Numbered from the stretch's first letter, positions 7,743-16,986 are shown. The stretch: 64,000 nt of DNA from Clostridiales bacterium FE2011 (GCA_017569305.1 CP069418.1:186001-250000), one strand, 5' to 3'. Numbers and translations are program-made. Notes: generated by a model from the sequence alone, not told the origin.

Positions 7743-8924
7743 TTACTGAATATTTTCCATAAAATCACCGGTTCCCGTGTCCTGTCCGACTTTGGTGAAA
7801 TACAGTCCGAACAGAGTATTGTCATGGGGACCGACCGCTTCAAACTGCCAGTTTCGCCGGACCTGACTGCGATGGAATTCAAAGGCTTCCGCCGCCACTT
7901 CAAAGCCGGTTTTTCCGCCAAAGGCTTCCAGCGGTACCGTCCAGTCACACGGAATTACGTTTTTCTTGTATTCATGCAGGTAGAGTTTCTTGACCTGCCA
8001 GGTACCGTATTGCTTGGCGCTCTTGGGAAACTTGCTTTCTTTTGCGGCAAGCTTCACGCATTCCTTCGCCGCAGCGCAGGCCGTCCTGTGGGCACCGTGG
8101 CCGTATTCACCGTTTTCACCGTGGGTAACCATCACTTCCGGCTGATGTTTCCGGATCACTTCAGTGACAAGACCCAGCACCCGGTTTTTTCCTTTCCAGG
8201 CCGTATACTGTCCCTCCACGGTTTTCCCGTTCTTATCCACCAGCCCGATGAATTCCGGATAAGCCGTCACTCCGCAGTGCCAGATGGCGTGAAGCAGCTC
8301 CAGTTTGCGTTCTCCGCCTGTCGGCGCCATCACCGCCAGCTGCACCTTCAGCTTTCTCTCGCCAGCATAGGTCGGGAGCAGGCCGGCGAACCAGAGGATC
8401 TCATCGTCCGGATGGGCGGACAGCAGCATCATGTCGCATTTGTCTATAGTTTGCCAGTCCTGGACATCTCCGGGCTTTTTGCCTTCAGTGTACAGCAGCA
8501 GTTCGGCAATCCGGATCCTTTCTTTGCTGTTCCCGGCGATGCGGATATCATTCACTGCTTCTTTCAGCGGATGCCAGTGAACCAGATATTGTCCGCCCTC
8601 GGCAACCGTCTCCCATTCGTCGTCACCGGCTTTCACCTGGATCGCGTACTCAACCGGCGCTCCGTTTTTCTCAAACAGCTTCACATAAACGCCGCCCACG
8701 GGTGTCTCGCTGTGGATCTCCAGCCATCCCTTCTTTTCCTTCAATGGAAAGTAGGTTCTGAAATCATCATCCTGCATATCTTCAAAGTTGCTGGATTTGC
8801 CGTTGGCCGAAAACTCGATCCCGGTTTTGATTTCCTTCGCTTCCTCTGCTTCCTCTGCACCGGCGCATGCACATATGCAAACGAGCAGAAATAGAAGCAC
8901 TATCAGTGTCGTTCTTTTCTTCAC
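7743..8924 (-). CDS. Secreted PIG-L family deacetylase with N-terminal discoidin-like domain
   Basis: A 393-residue exported protein. After a signal peptide (MKKRTTLIVLLFLLVCICAC, AGAEE) residues about 30-155 look like an F5/8-type carbohydrate-binding sandwich (GWLEIHSETPVGGVYVKLFE, RIRIAELLLYTEG). The C-terminal half is a LmbE/PIG-L zinc deacetylase: MLLSAHPDDEILWFAG carries the AHPDDE metal/catalytic motif, and VTHGENGEYGHGAHRTAC supplies the other zinc histidines. Family members remove N-acetyl groups from GlcNAc-containing compounds. The start is GTG at 8922-8924 with GGGGAG 8 bases upstream. Several Cys residues sit in the signal peptide, so lipidation is possible but not canonical. The substrate is not known; it may work on extracellular N-acetylated glycans. 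Confidence 0.88.
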   Translation of the reverse strand: MKKRTTLIVLLFLLVCICACAGAEEAEEAKEIKTGIEFSANGKSSNFEDMQDDDFRTYFPLKEKKGWLEIHSETPVGGVYVKLFEKNGAPVEYAIQVKAGDDEWETVAEGGQYLVHWHPLKEAVNDIRIAGNSKERIRIAELLLYTEGKKPGDVQDWQTIDKCDMMLLSAHPDDEILWFAGLLPTYAGERKLKVQLAVMAPTGGERKLELLHAIWHCGVTAYPEFIGLVDKNGKTVEGQYTAWKGKNRVLGLVTEVIRKHQPEVMVTHGENGEYGHGAHRTACAAAKECVKLAAKESKFPKSAKQYGTWQVKKLYLHEYKKNVIPCDWTVPLEAFGGKTGFEVAAEAFEFHRSQVRRNWQFEAVGPHDNTLFGLYFTKVGQDTGTGDFMENIQ

Positions 8925-8962
8925 TCCGGATTCTCCCCTTCCGCTGGACGGTTTCTTTGCAG

Positions 8963-8991
8963 ATTGTATACCTCACATCCGGTTTTGTCCA
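8963..8991 (-). promoter_or_regulatory. Predicted promoter of the PIG-L deacetylase gene
   Basis: Minus strand TGGACA (8986-8991), 17-base spacer, TACAAT (8963-8968), with a leader of about 33 bases to the GTG start. Confidence 0.5.
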
Positions 8992-9021
8992 TAACTCCCG
9001 CTGTCTGTTTCCGGTGTCATG

Positions 9022-9050
9022 TTGACAAACGGAAAGGGATAATGGATATT
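9022..9050 (+). promoter_or_regulatory. Possible promoter of mnmM
   Basis: A perfect TTGACA (9022-9027) is followed 17-18 bases later by GATATT/ATATTA in an AT-rich tract. The -10 is not clear-cut. Confidence 0.35.
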
Positions 9051-9118
9051 ATAACCGTTCTTCTTTTTAGTAAAGTGAACCGGCAGGTCAGTCCTTGAAC
9101 TTGAAAGGGTTTTACAAT

Positions 9119-9688
9119 ATGAGTTATGAATTGAAATCAGCCAGGTATCTGGCCAGGGAAATACTTTCCTGTGCGGTGCAGTCCGGGGATACCGTCATTG
9201 ACGCCACCATGGGAAACGGTCATGATACCGCCTTCCTCTGTGAAGCAGTCGGTCCTTCGGGGCACGTATATGCTTTTGATATTCAGGAACAGGCTGTTGC
9301 CTCCACAGAAGCTCTTCTGCGCCGGGAAAACCTCCTGGACCGGGCGGATCTGTTCTGCTGCGGTCACCAGCATATGGACGAGCATGTCAGCAAACCCGTC
9401 AGGGCAGTGGTATTCAACCTGGGCTGGCTGCCCGGCGGAGACCATACGGTCACAACATTCTGGGAAACAACCCGGGAGGCAGTATCAAAAGCACTGGATC
9501 TCCTGCTGCCGGGCGGTGTGCTTGTCCTCTGTGCCTACCCCGGCCATCCGGAAGGAGACAGGGAACGCCACGAGCTGACTGGTTTCTTTGCCGCTTTGTC
9601 CAATAAAACCTACAATGTGCTCCATCAACGTTTTTTGAACGCAGGTCCCGGTGCTCCGGAATGCTTCGTGGTGCAGAAACAGATCTGA
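9119..9688 (+). CDS. mnmM: tRNA (mnm5s2U34) methyltransferase, MnmM/YtqB family
   Basis: A 189-residue class I SAM methyltransferase. The SAM-binding loop is VIDATMGNGHDTAFL (residues about 25-40), then HVYAFDIQEQAV, and the family signature NLGWLPGGDHTVTT (about 101-114) followed by CAYPGHPEGDRE. This combination is that of the YtqB group, shown in Bacillus subtilis to finish mnm5s2U at the tRNA wobble position. The reading frame is open to a TTG at 9095, but the ATG at 9119 is chosen because GAAAGGG lies 9 bases upstream. It is monocistronic and converges on the symporter gene over a shared terminator. Confidence 0.88.
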   Translation: MSYELKSARYLAREILSCAVQSGDTVIDATMGNGHDTAFLCEAVGPSGHVYAFDIQEQAVASTEALLRRENLLDRADLFCCGHQHMDEHVSKPVRAVVFNLGWLPGGDHTVTTFWETTREAVSKALDLLLPGGVLVLCAYPGHPEGDRERHELTGFFAALSNKTYNVLHQRFLNAGPGAPECFVVQKQI

Positions 9689-9700
9689 ATCATACAGTAA

Positions 9701-9735
9701 AAAACATCCCCCGGCAGTAAGCCGGGGGATGTTTT
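9701..9735. terminator. Bidirectional intrinsic terminator
   Basis: A perfect 15-base inverted repeat (9701-9715, 9721-9735) with loop AGTAA; the arms begin AAAA and end TTTT, so it can serve both mnmM (plus) and the symporter gene (minus). Confidence 0.9.
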
Positions 9736-9746
9736 ATCTTTCAGGA

Positions 9747-11339
9747 TCAGTCGTCCTCGTCAGTGGGCGGGGCCGCTTCCTCTTCTTCCTGGATGTCCTG
9801 GAAGGCGGAATACATCGGCTCTACCTGGATGCCGCGCAGATGACGGTCCACATAGTTCTTTGTGATCTTCGCCACAACGCCGGACAGGGCGATGACGCCG
9901 ATCAGGTTGGGGATCATCATCAGGCCGTTGAAGGTGTCCGCCAGGTCCCAGGCCAGGTTGTCTCCCATGACCGCGCCGCCGAATACCAGCAGCACAAAGA
10001 GCACACGGTACGGAACTGTATTCTTCTCACCCAGCAGGTATTCACAGGCTTTCGTGCCGTAGTGGCTCCATCCCAGCACGGTGGAGAACGCAAACAGGGC
10101 GATGGAAATTGCGATAAAGCTGGAGCCGATCACACCAAACTGTTTGTTGAACACAGTGGCGACCAGGTCGTTCTTGGTCAGGCTGCTGAAGGCTTCTGTC
10201 AGCACACCGGTATTCAGATCGATAATACCGGAGGAAAGCACGGCGAAAGCAGTCAGGGTGCAGACCACGATAGTATCGGCGAACACTTCAAAGATGCCCC
10301 ACATGCCCTGCTTGACCGGTTCCTTGACGTTGGAGTTGGAGTGCACCATAACAGATGAGCCAAGGCCGGCCTCGTTGGAGAAGACGCCGCGTTTCATACC
10401 CCATTCAATCGCCAGCTTCATGCCGTATCCCACAACACCGCCGGCCGCGGCACTCATCCCAAAGGCGCCCTTGAAGATGGAGGAAAACACGGAACCGATC
10501 TGGCCGATATTGATGAAGAAGATGGCAATCGTGCCGATCATATACAGGATCACCATAAAAGGAACGATCTTTTCTGTAACGGAAGCGATCCGCTTCAGTC
10601 CGCCCACCACAACCAGGCCGACAAGAATCATCACGATCGCGCCGGTCACCCAGGTGGGAATGCCGAACACGTTCTGCATATTGCCGGAAATGGCGTTCAC
10701 CTGCGTCATGTTGCCGATACCGAAAGCAGCAACCAGGCAGAAGAAGGAGAACAGGCCGGCCAGGATGCGTCCCAGCGTTTTGCATCCTTTTTTGGAGCCC
10801 AGTCCGTCACGCAGATAATACATGGCGCCGCCGGACCACTCGCCCTTGGAATTCTTGCGGCGGTAGAAAATACCGAGAACATTTTCGGAATAGTTGGTCA
10901 TCATGCCAATGAAGGCCATAACCCACATCCAGAAAACAGCGCCGGGGCCGCCCATCAGGATAGCGCCGGAAACACCCACGATGTTGCCGGTGCCGACGGT
11001 GGCCGCCAGGGCGGTACACAGGCTCTGGAACTGTGAAATGCTCTTATCCGTCGTATGGGAGGTCACATGCTTGTCATGGAAAACAGCCCCGATGGTTTTC
11101 TTCATCCAGTAGCCGAAATGGGACACCTGGAAAACCTTCGTCAGCACAGTCATCAGGATGCCTACAAATGCAAGCAGCACCAGGGCGGGAACTCCCCAGA
11201 CAACGCCGTTCACGGCATTGTTCACATTCGCGACATGATCCAGGAAACCGCTGCCGGCTTCTTCTGCTGCAGCAGCAGAAGCGCTCATCAGCAGTACACC
11301 CGGAAGAATCCACGGAACAGACTTTAATCTCTTGGTCAT
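9747..11339 (-). CDS. Alanine/glycine:cation symporter (AGCS family)
   Basis: A 530-residue inner-membrane Na+- or H+-coupled amino acid carrier. Family blocks are visible: NVNNAVNGVVWGVPALVLLA near the N-terminus, FQSLCTALAATVGTGNIVGV (about residues 105-125), FWMWVMAFIGMMTNYSENVL, GGAMYYLRDGL, FSNEAGLGSS and DTFNGLMMIPNLIGV; about 10-11 hydrophobic segments. The first ~25 residues (WILPGVLLMSASAAAAEEAG) look like an added signal-sequence-like segment. The C-terminal tail is acidic (EEEEAAPPTDEDD). GAGAGGGTGGG precedes the ATG. It stands alone with its own promoter. No riboswitch was found in its short leader. Confidence 0.92.
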   Translation of the reverse strand: MTKRLKSVPWILPGVLLMSASAAAAEEAGSGFLDHVANVNNAVNGVVWGVPALVLLAFVGILMTVLTKVFQVSHFGYWMKKTIGAVFHDKHVTSHTTDKSISQFQSLCTALAATVGTGNIVGVSGAILMGGPGAVFWMWVMAFIGMMTNYSENVLGIFYRRKNSKGEWSGGAMYYLRDGLGSKKGCKTLGRILAGLFSFFCLVAAFGIGNMTQVNAISGNMQNVFGIPTWVTGAIVMILVGLVVVGGLKRIASVTEKIVPFMVILYMIGTIAIFFINIGQIGSVFSSIFKGAFGMSAAAGGVVGYGMKLAIEWGMKRGVFSNEAGLGSSVMVHSNSNVKEPVKQGMWGIFEVFADTIVVCTLTAFAVLSSGIIDLNTGVLTEAFSSLTKNDLVATVFNKQFGVIGSSFIAISIALFAFSTVLGWSHYGTKACEYLLGEKNTVPYRVLFVLLVFGGAVMGDNLAWDLADTFNGLMMIPNLIGVIALSGVVAKITKNYVDRHLRGIQVEPMYSAFQDIQEEEEAAPPTDEDD

Positions 11340-11422
11340 AGTATTCCCACCCTCTCAAAAAGATAATAGAAAATAACGTCTCCGAACCGACTGCCCGAAG
11401 ACGCCATTGCCTCTTGTGAAGG

Positions 11423-11452
11423 ATTTTACAACCGGGTCTCTTGGACTGTCAA
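11423..11452 (-). promoter_or_regulatory. Predicted promoter of the AGCS symporter
   Basis: Minus strand TTGACA (11447-11452), 18-base spacer, TAAAAT (11423-11428), with a leader of about 75 bases. Confidence 0.6.
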
Positions 11453-11593
11453 TTGTTCCCGTGACCGGAAACAATGAAAATACAAAGCTCCGGGGCTGTC
11501 GGTTCTCTCCCCGGTTTCGTTTTTATACTGATGCGGTTTCTCCGGATCCGCTTTCTGTATACAGTTTTATTTGCCGTTCTGCCATTTCCTCAC

Positions 11594-11635
11594 TGTTCAA
11601 CCGCTTATTCAGGGAGTATAATGTATTGATTATAC
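11594..11635 (+). promoter_or_regulatory. Predicted aguA promoter with overlapping operator-like palindrome
   Basis: A consensus -10, TATAAT (11617-11622), lies 17 bases after a weak -35, TGTTCA (11594-11599). GTATAAT (11616-11622) is repeated inverted as ATTATAC (11629-11635), so a dimeric repressor could cover the -10. Within the 382-base gap 11340-11721 the only other signal seen is the symporter promoter on the minus strand; 11460-11590 shows nothing. Confidence 0.45.
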
Positions 11636-11721
11636 GGCATTAGTTTTCGGCATATTCCCTTCCGGTGCACCAACAGCCGGATGCCGGTTATATTTTTTAC
11701 CCTGAAAGGATTGTTCAGCCT

Positions 11722-13548
11722 ATGAATCTTTGGCTCAGTAAACTCGGCAAAACACCGCCTGTAACCCTTAGAACTCCTGCGGAAACCGCGCGTTTTGAAC
11801 TGGAGAGCTTTTTCCCGCATGTCCCGTTTAATCTGTGTGAGCAGGCAGATATGGGTGATGCATACCAGATCACGTCCGGAGATAACGGTTCCTTCAGCAT
11901 TACGGGCGGAATCACCGGCCTGCTGTACGGTGCATATCGCCTCATCATGGATACGCTTTGCGGAAAAGCTTTGACCGGTACTGTCACCTCAGCGCCGAAG
12001 TACTCCCTTCGGATGATCAATTGCTGGGATAACGCTGACGGGGAGATTGAGCGCGGCTATGCAGGCCGCAGTCTCTTTTTCAGGAACGGCCGCCTGGAAT
12101 ACGACACAGGCCGCATACTGACGCTCGGAAGGCTGCTGGCCTCCGCCGGGCTGAACGTTCTGTGCATTAACAATGTGAACGTCCATTACCCCGCCCAGCT
12201 GCTGCTGGAGGATTATCTTCCGGATCTGGCCGCCCTGGCGGATCTTTTCCGACCTTTCGGCGTACGTCTCATGGTTTCCGTGGATTTTTCCCAGCCCATG
12301 CGCCACGGCATTTCCACTGCTGATCCGCTGGATTCTGCCGTACAGGCCTGGTGGAAGGAAACCGCCGGCCGTGTATATGCTGCTGTTCCGGACCTTGCCG
12401 GTTTCCTGGTCAAGGCGGACAGTGAAGGACGCCCCGGTCCCTTTACCTATGGCCGGAATCACGCTGAAGGCGCCAATATGCTGGCGGAAGCGCTGAAACC
12501 TTTCGGAGGCGTTGTCGTCTGGCGCTGCTTTGTCTACAACTGCCGCCAGGACTGGCGTGACACTAAGACCGATCGTCCCAAGGCAGCATGGGAACACTAT
12601 GCGTTCCTTGACGGAGAATTCGCGGACAACGTCATTCTCCAGGTCAAGCACGGTCCCTTTGATTTCCAGGTCCGGGAACCCCTCAGTCCCCTGCTTCTCG
12701 GGATGAAGAAAACAAAGCTGGCCATGGAACTGCAGCTGGCACAGGAATATACGGGCCATCAGATCGATCTGTACACGATGATCCCCATGTGGAAAGAACT
12801 TTATGAGGAACTGCCGGCGGACAACATCATGTCCATCGCGGCGGTTTCCAACCTGGGTGATGATGAGAACTATACAGGTCATCCGCTGGCCGCGGTAAAC
12901 CTCTATACCTACGGCCTCCTTGCCTGGGATCCGGACGTGAATGCTGAGGAAGCCGTTACCCGCTGGTGCCGCCTGACCTATGATTTTTCGGAGAGCCAGG
13001 AACAGACTCTGGTCTCTTTACTTCTTTCTTCCCGCCGCACCTATGAAAAATATACTGCGCCCCTCGGCATCGGCTGGATGATTACACCCCATGATCATTA
13101 TGGACCGAATCCTTCCGGCTATGAATATGATCTCTGGGGAACCTACCACAAAGCAGACCGGAACGCGGTTGGCATCGACCGCACGCATTCCGGCACTGGA
13201 TACCTGGATCAGTATCCGGATGATTTCCGCAGGAAGTATGAAAATCCGGCAGTCTGTCCGGATCTGTTCCTGCTGTTCTATCACCGTCTTCCCTATGATT
13301 ACCGTATGCGTGACGGCCGCACGCTGATTCAGCGGATCTATGATGATCATTTTGAAGGATTGGAAGAAACACGCGTGATGGCGGACAGGCTGCTTGCGCT
13401 GCCTTTCCCTGAACCCGATGCCTCCGTTATCCGCGACCGCATGAACCGGCAGCTGTATAACGCCCGGGAATGGTGTGATATCATCAACACCTTCTTCCAC
13501 CGTCTCAGCGGTGCCCCGGACGCCCACGGACGTACCATCTATGCCTGA
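11722..13548 (+). CDS. aguA: Alpha-glucuronidase, glycoside hydrolase family 67
   Basis: A 608-residue inverting enzyme that removes 4-O-methyl-glucuronic acid from the non-reducing end of small xylo-oligosaccharides. There is no signal peptide, so it acts in the cytoplasm after uptake. GH67 blocks are clear: MINCWDNADGEIERGYAG, NVLCINNVNVHYP, VKADSEGRPGPFTYGRNHAE with the likely acid Glu235, VVWRCFVYNCRQDWRD, FLDGEFADNVILQVKHGP and FDFQVREPLSPL (Asp297 and Glu319 lie in the region holding the base). At 608 residues it is somewhat shorter than the usual ~680-700. The frame extends to a GTG at 11665, but the ATG at 11722 has GAAAGGA 11 bases upstream. No xylanase or xylosidase gene lies nearby. 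Confidence 0.93.
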   Translation: MNLWLSKLGKTPPVTLRTPAETARFELESFFPHVPFNLCEQADMGDAYQITSGDNGSFSITGGITGLLYGAYRLIMDTLCGKALTGTVTSAPKYSLRMINCWDNADGEIERGYAGRSLFFRNGRLEYDTGRILTLGRLLASAGLNVLCINNVNVHYPAQLLLEDYLPDLAALADLFRPFGVRLMVSVDFSQPMRHGISTADPLDSAVQAWWKETAGRVYAAVPDLAGFLVKADSEGRPGPFTYGRNHAEGANMLAEALKPFGGVVVWRCFVYNCRQDWRDTKTDRPKAAWEHYAFLDGEFADNVILQVKHGPFDFQVREPLSPLLLGMKKTKLAMELQLAQEYTGHQIDLYTMIPMWKELYEELPADNIMSIAAVSNLGDDENYTGHPLAAVNLYTYGLLAWDPDVNAEEAVTRWCRLTYDFSESQEQTLVSLLLSSRRTYEKYTAPLGIGWMITPHDHYGPNPSGYEYDLWGTYHKADRNAVGIDRTHSGTGYLDQYPDDFRRKYENPAVCPDLFLLFYHRLPYDYRMRDGRTLIQRIYDDHFEGLEETRVMADRLLALPFPEPDASVIRDRMNRQLYNAREWCDIINTFFHRLSGAPDAHGRTIYA

Positions 13549-13614
13549 TTTCCGGTTGCAGTTGACTCATCATTCTTTTTCATTCTTCATTTGTTTTTTC
13601 CGGAGGTGAAATCA

Positions 13615-15078
13615 TTGCCTGTCTGGATGAACTGGCTGAACAGGGGCGATTCTGCCGTACCGGCGACAATCATCTCCATTGCGCTGATGCTGGCCGCGGG
13701 CTTCCTGATGACCCGGATTACCAAAAAGCTGCGTCTGCCCAATGTCACCGCCTATATTGTCGGCGGTATTCTCGCAGGTCCTTTTGTCCTGAATCTGATC
13801 CCGCAGACAATTGTTGAAGGAACATCCTTTCTTCCTGATATAGCTCTGGCTTTTATTGCCTTCAGCACCGGTGAGTTTTTCCGTCTTTCCGCCCTGAAGA
13901 AGAACGGCGGCAAAGTCGTCACCATTACAGTGCTGGAATCCTGCGGCGCCGCCATTCTCGTTTTCTTGACCTGTCATCTGATTCTCGGTCTGAACTTCGC
14001 CTTCTCCGTAGTTCTCGGAGCGCTGGCAACCGCTACTGCTCCGGCATCCACGATCATGACCATCCGCCAGACCGGGGCAAAAGGTGATTTTGTCGAAACC
14101 CTGCTCCAGGTGGTTGCCCTGGATGACGTCGTCGGTCTGGTGCTCTATTCCATGGCCATTTCCCTGGCGACTGCGGTTTTCTCAAGCACCGGTTTCCAGG
14201 TCTCCGCAGTGCTGATTCCCCTGGGCAAGAACCTCCTGCTGCTCCTGCTTGGCTGCTTATTCGGCCTGATTCTGAAATGGCTCGTCGGCACACGGCGCAG
14301 CACGGATAACCGCCTGATTATCGCCATAGCCGTGCTGTTTTCCTATTGCGGCATCTGCGCCGTCATCGACGTATCCCCGTTGCTGGGCTGCATGGCCATG
14401 GGGATGGTTTACATCAACACCACAGAGGATGAACGCATGTTCCGCCAGCTGAACTATTTCAGCCCGCCGATCCTGCTGCTCTTCTTTTTCCGCAGCGGCC
14501 TGTCCTTTGACCTGGGATCGCTGTTCAACCAGTCGGAAAGCGTCGGAGCCGTTCCGCTGCTTATTGTCGGTGTAATCTATTTCCTTGTCCGCATCCTCGG
14601 CAAGTATGTCGGCGCCTGGTCCGGCTGCCACCTTGCCGGGAAATCGCCGAAAGTCCGTAATTTCCTTGGCCTTGCGCTGATCCCCCAGGCCGGCGTAGCC
14701 ATCGGTCTGGCCGCCCTGGGCGCCCGGGAGCTCGGCGGCGAAATGGGGCACGCGCTGGAAACAATCATTCTCTCTTCCAGTGTCCTGTATGAATTGATCG
14801 GTCCCGGCGCAGCCAAACTGTCCCTGTGGCTCTCCGGTTCCTATTCCAATGAACTGGAAGACTTGGCCCAGGTTCCCGAAACCACAGAAACCGGCGAAAA
14901 GAAATCCGAACTGGAACTGCTCATCGAACGGATTCAGAAAATCCAGAGTGAGCTTCCCGCCCATTCGGAAAATGAAAATGAAAAAGCTTTTACGGAAGCT
15001 GCTGAGGAGTATTACAGGGATCAGACCCAGCCGCAGCCCCGTTCCCGCCGCCGCGGGCCCCGGCGCGATATCTTCTGA
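13615..15078 (+). CDS. Cation/proton antiporter of the CPA2 (monovalent cation:proton antiporter-2) family
   Basis: A membrane exchanger of about 487 residues with roughly 12-13 hydrophobic segments. The start of the fold is seen in KLRLPNVTAYIVGGILAGPF, with TAPASTIMTIRQTGAKGDF and VVALDDVVGLVLYS marking the Na+/H+ exchanger core (Asp pair in ALDD). The C-terminal ~70 residues are hydrophilic and probably helical (KKSELELLIERIQKIQSE), replacing the RCK/TrkA-N domain of Kef proteins. The start is taken as TTG at 13615 because GGAGGTG lies 6 bases upstream; an ATG at 13627 is the alternative. It leads a likely three-gene unit with the MgtC-like and phosphatase-family genes (gaps 41 and 17 bases). 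Ion specificity is not predictable. Confidence 0.88.
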   Translation: MPVWMNWLNRGDSAVPATIISIALMLAAGFLMTRITKKLRLPNVTAYIVGGILAGPFVLNLIPQTIVEGTSFLPDIALAFIAFSTGEFFRLSALKKNGGKVVTITVLESCGAAILVFLTCHLILGLNFAFSVVLGALATATAPASTIMTIRQTGAKGDFVETLLQVVALDDVVGLVLYSMAISLATAVFSSTGFQVSAVLIPLGKNLLLLLLGCLFGLILKWLVGTRRSTDNRLIIAIAVLFSYCGICAVIDVSPLLGCMAMGMVYINTTEDERMFRQLNYFSPPILLLFFFRSGLSFDLGSLFNQSESVGAVPLLIVGVIYFLVRILGKYVGAWSGCHLAGKSPKVRNFLGLALIPQAGVAIGLAALGARELGGEMGHALETIILSSSVLYELIGPGAAKLSLWLSGSYSNELEDLAQVPETTETGEKKSELELLIERIQKIQSELPAHSENENEKAFTEAAEEYYRDQTQPQPRSRRRGPRRDIF

Positions 15079-15119
15079 TTCTCTGGTTTCAACACACTGT
15101 TCTTGAGGAGGACGTATCA

Positions 15120-15860
15120 ATGGACACTGTTTTTATCGTTAAGGACCCGATTGCAGGCCTGCTTGGAAACTGGTCGGCCGATCTTACTGTAGCTTCTCTG
15201 CTGCTCAGGATCCTGCTGTCGCTGATCCTGGGTGCCATCATCGGATGGGAGCGTTCCAACAAACGGCATTCCGCCGGCCTGCGCACCTTCATGCTGGCCT
15301 TCCTGATCGGCACACTGGTCGCCATCCTGGACGAGTATGTCTTTGCCGCTTCGTCCGGCCATGCATTCTTCCTGCTCTCCGCAGGAACCATCATCGGTGC
15401 CTCCATCATCACGGTGCACTCCGTCTTTTATTCATCAAAGAACCAGATTAAGGGCCTGACCACGGCAGTCGGCCTTTGGGTATCCATTGTCATCGGCATT
15501 TCCCTGGGCCTTGGCTGCTATACCGTGGCCATCGCCGCCTACGCCGCACTGCTTTGCATCCTGTTCTGGTTCCCGCCGCTGGAGATTGCCTTCAACAACC
15601 GGTCCAATCACTTTGAAGTGCACCTGGAGCTGACCAACAGCGTTTGCCTGCAGGATTTTGTAACCGTAATCCGCCGGCTTGGACTGACCATTGATGAGAT
15701 TGAGCAGAATCCGGCCTATGTCGGCAGCGGTCTCTCTGTTTACAGCATATCCATTACCGTCAGCAGTGAAATGCTCAAGAAGTATAAAACCCATACAGAA
15801 ATTATCGAAGCCCTGAAATCCCTGGACTATGTCTATCATATTGAGGAAATGCGGGCATAA
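15120..15860 (+). CDS. MgtC/SapB family membrane protein
   Basis: A 246-residue protein. The N-terminal ~150 residues hold four to five membrane helices with the family motifs LILGAIIGWERSNKRHSAGLR (Arg/Glu pair) and GTIIGASIITV; residues about 165-246 form a soluble ACT-like domain (HFEVHLELTNSVCLQDFVTV). MgtC proteins are linked to survival at low Mg2+ or acid pH and to control of membrane ATP synthase in pathogens; the role in other bacteria is poorly defined. GAGGAGG precedes the ATG with 8 bases of spacing. Placement behind a cation/proton antiporter fits ion or pH homeostasis (inference). Confidence 0.88.
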   Translation: MDTVFIVKDPIAGLLGNWSADLTVASLLLRILLSLILGAIIGWERSNKRHSAGLRTFMLAFLIGTLVAILDEYVFAASSGHAFFLLSAGTIIGASIITVHSVFYSSKNQIKGLTTAVGLWVSIVIGISLGLGCYTVAIAAYAALLCILFWFPPLEIAFNNRSNHFEVHLELTNSVCLQDFVTVIRRLGLTIDEIEQNPAYVGSGLSVYSISITVSSEMLKKYKTHTEIIEALKSLDYVYHIEEMRA

Positions 15861-15877
15861 GGCCGGAGGTGAAAAGC

Positions 15878-16948
15878 ATGAAAACAATCGGGAAAACCCT
15901 GAAAGCACTGCTCTGTATGATCCTGGCGCTGATTCTGCTGCTTGTCCTGGCTGTGGGTGTTTTCACCCTTACTGAATACCGTCCCGCCGATACGGAAATC
16001 CTTATTGCGCAGCAGGAAACTGAAGCCGTTCTGGAAACAGGAAAGCCGCTGACCATCGTCTCCTGGAACTGCGGTTACGGTGCCCTGGGAGATAATGCTG
16101 ATTTCTTTATGGACGGCGGTTCTTCTGTCTATACAGCTGATCAGGCCAGGATGGAAAGCAACCTGGCCGGCATCCGTGACACCCTGAAGACCCTGGATCC
16201 TGATCTCCTGATTCTGCAGGAAGTGGATATCAATTCTGCCCGGAGTTACGGAATGGATGAACGCGCCCTCCTGCGGGAAGCCCTTCCCGGTGCCAGCGAA
16301 TCCTTTGCCTATAACTTCAATACGCTTTTCGTACCTTACCCCATGCCTCCCATCGGCCACGTGGAGAGCGGCCTTTATACCCTGAGCAATGCCATACCCG
16401 GAAGCGCGGCACGGATTTCCCTGCCGGTTCCCTTCTCCTGGCCGATCCGGCTGTTCAACCTGAAAAGATGCCTGCTGGTCACCCGTTTCCCTGTCAGGGA
16501 TTCTGACCGGGAGCTGGTGCTGATCAACCTGCATCTGGAAGCCTATGATGACGGCGAAGGCAAAGAAGCGCAGGCCCGCCAGCTCACCGCACTGATGCAG
16601 GAAGAATATGCTAAAGGAAATTATGTCATTGCCGGCGGCGATTTCAACCAGCGCTTTACCAACATTGATCAAAGCGCATATCCTGTCTATGAAGGAATGT
16701 GGCAGCCCGGCGTGATCGACGCAGCTTCCTTCGGCAGCGACTTCACCCTGTTGATGGACAACAGTTTCCCCACCTGCCGTTCCCTGGACCGCGCCTATGC
16801 CGGCGCGGAAAAAGAGGAGTTCCAGTTTTATCTGATTGACGGTTTCATCGTCTCCGCGAATGTCCGGGCCGAATCTGTCGAAACCCTGGATTACAATTTC
16901 ACCTGTTCCGATCACAATCCTGTCCGGATGGTTTTTACGCTCGAATAA
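15878..16948 (+). CDS. Membrane-anchored endonuclease/exonuclease/phosphatase family protein
   Basis: About 356 residues. One N-terminal helix (LLCMILALILLLVLAVGVF, residues about 10-28) anchors an outward-facing EEP domain (exonuclease III/sphingomyelinase fold): IVSWNCGYGALG, LLILQEVDINSARSYG (metal Glu), INLHLEAYDDGEGKEAQA, VIAGGDFNQRF and the terminal CSDHNPVRMVF with the catalytic Asp-His pair. Substrate may be nucleic acid, a phospholipid or a sugar phosphate. The ATG at 15878 is preferred over an upstream in-frame GTG because GGAGGTG lies 6 bases before it. Last gene of the unit; a good terminator follows. Confidence 0.85.
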   Translation: MKTIGKTLKALLCMILALILLLVLAVGVFTLTEYRPADTEILIAQQETEAVLETGKPLTIVSWNCGYGALGDNADFFMDGGSSVYTADQARMESNLAGIRDTLKTLDPDLLILQEVDINSARSYGMDERALLREALPGASESFAYNFNTLFVPYPMPPIGHVESGLYTLSNAIPGSAARISLPVPFSWPIRLFNLKRCLLVTRFPVRDSDRELVLINLHLEAYDDGEGKEAQARQLTALMQEEYAKGNYVIAGGDFNQRFTNIDQSAYPVYEGMWQPGVIDAASFGSDFTLLMDNSFPTCRSLDRAYAGAEKEEFQFYLIDGFIVSANVRAESVETLDYNFTCSDHNPVRMVFTLE

Positions 16949-16986
16949 CAGGTGGTTTTTCCATCCTTTGATCCATAAGGCCTGCA

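Noticed and set aside
8840..8924. Lipoprotein signal in the PIG-L deacetylase
   Set aside because: The cysteines fall in VCICACAGAEE without a standard [LVI]-x-[GA]-C context at one clear site, and an SPase I site near AGAEE is as good; left undecided in the entry.
11340..11422. Riboswitch (for example glycine) ahead of the alanine/glycine symporter
   Set aside because: The leader from the predicted start site is only about 75 bases and shows no paired aptamer-like structure or terminator.
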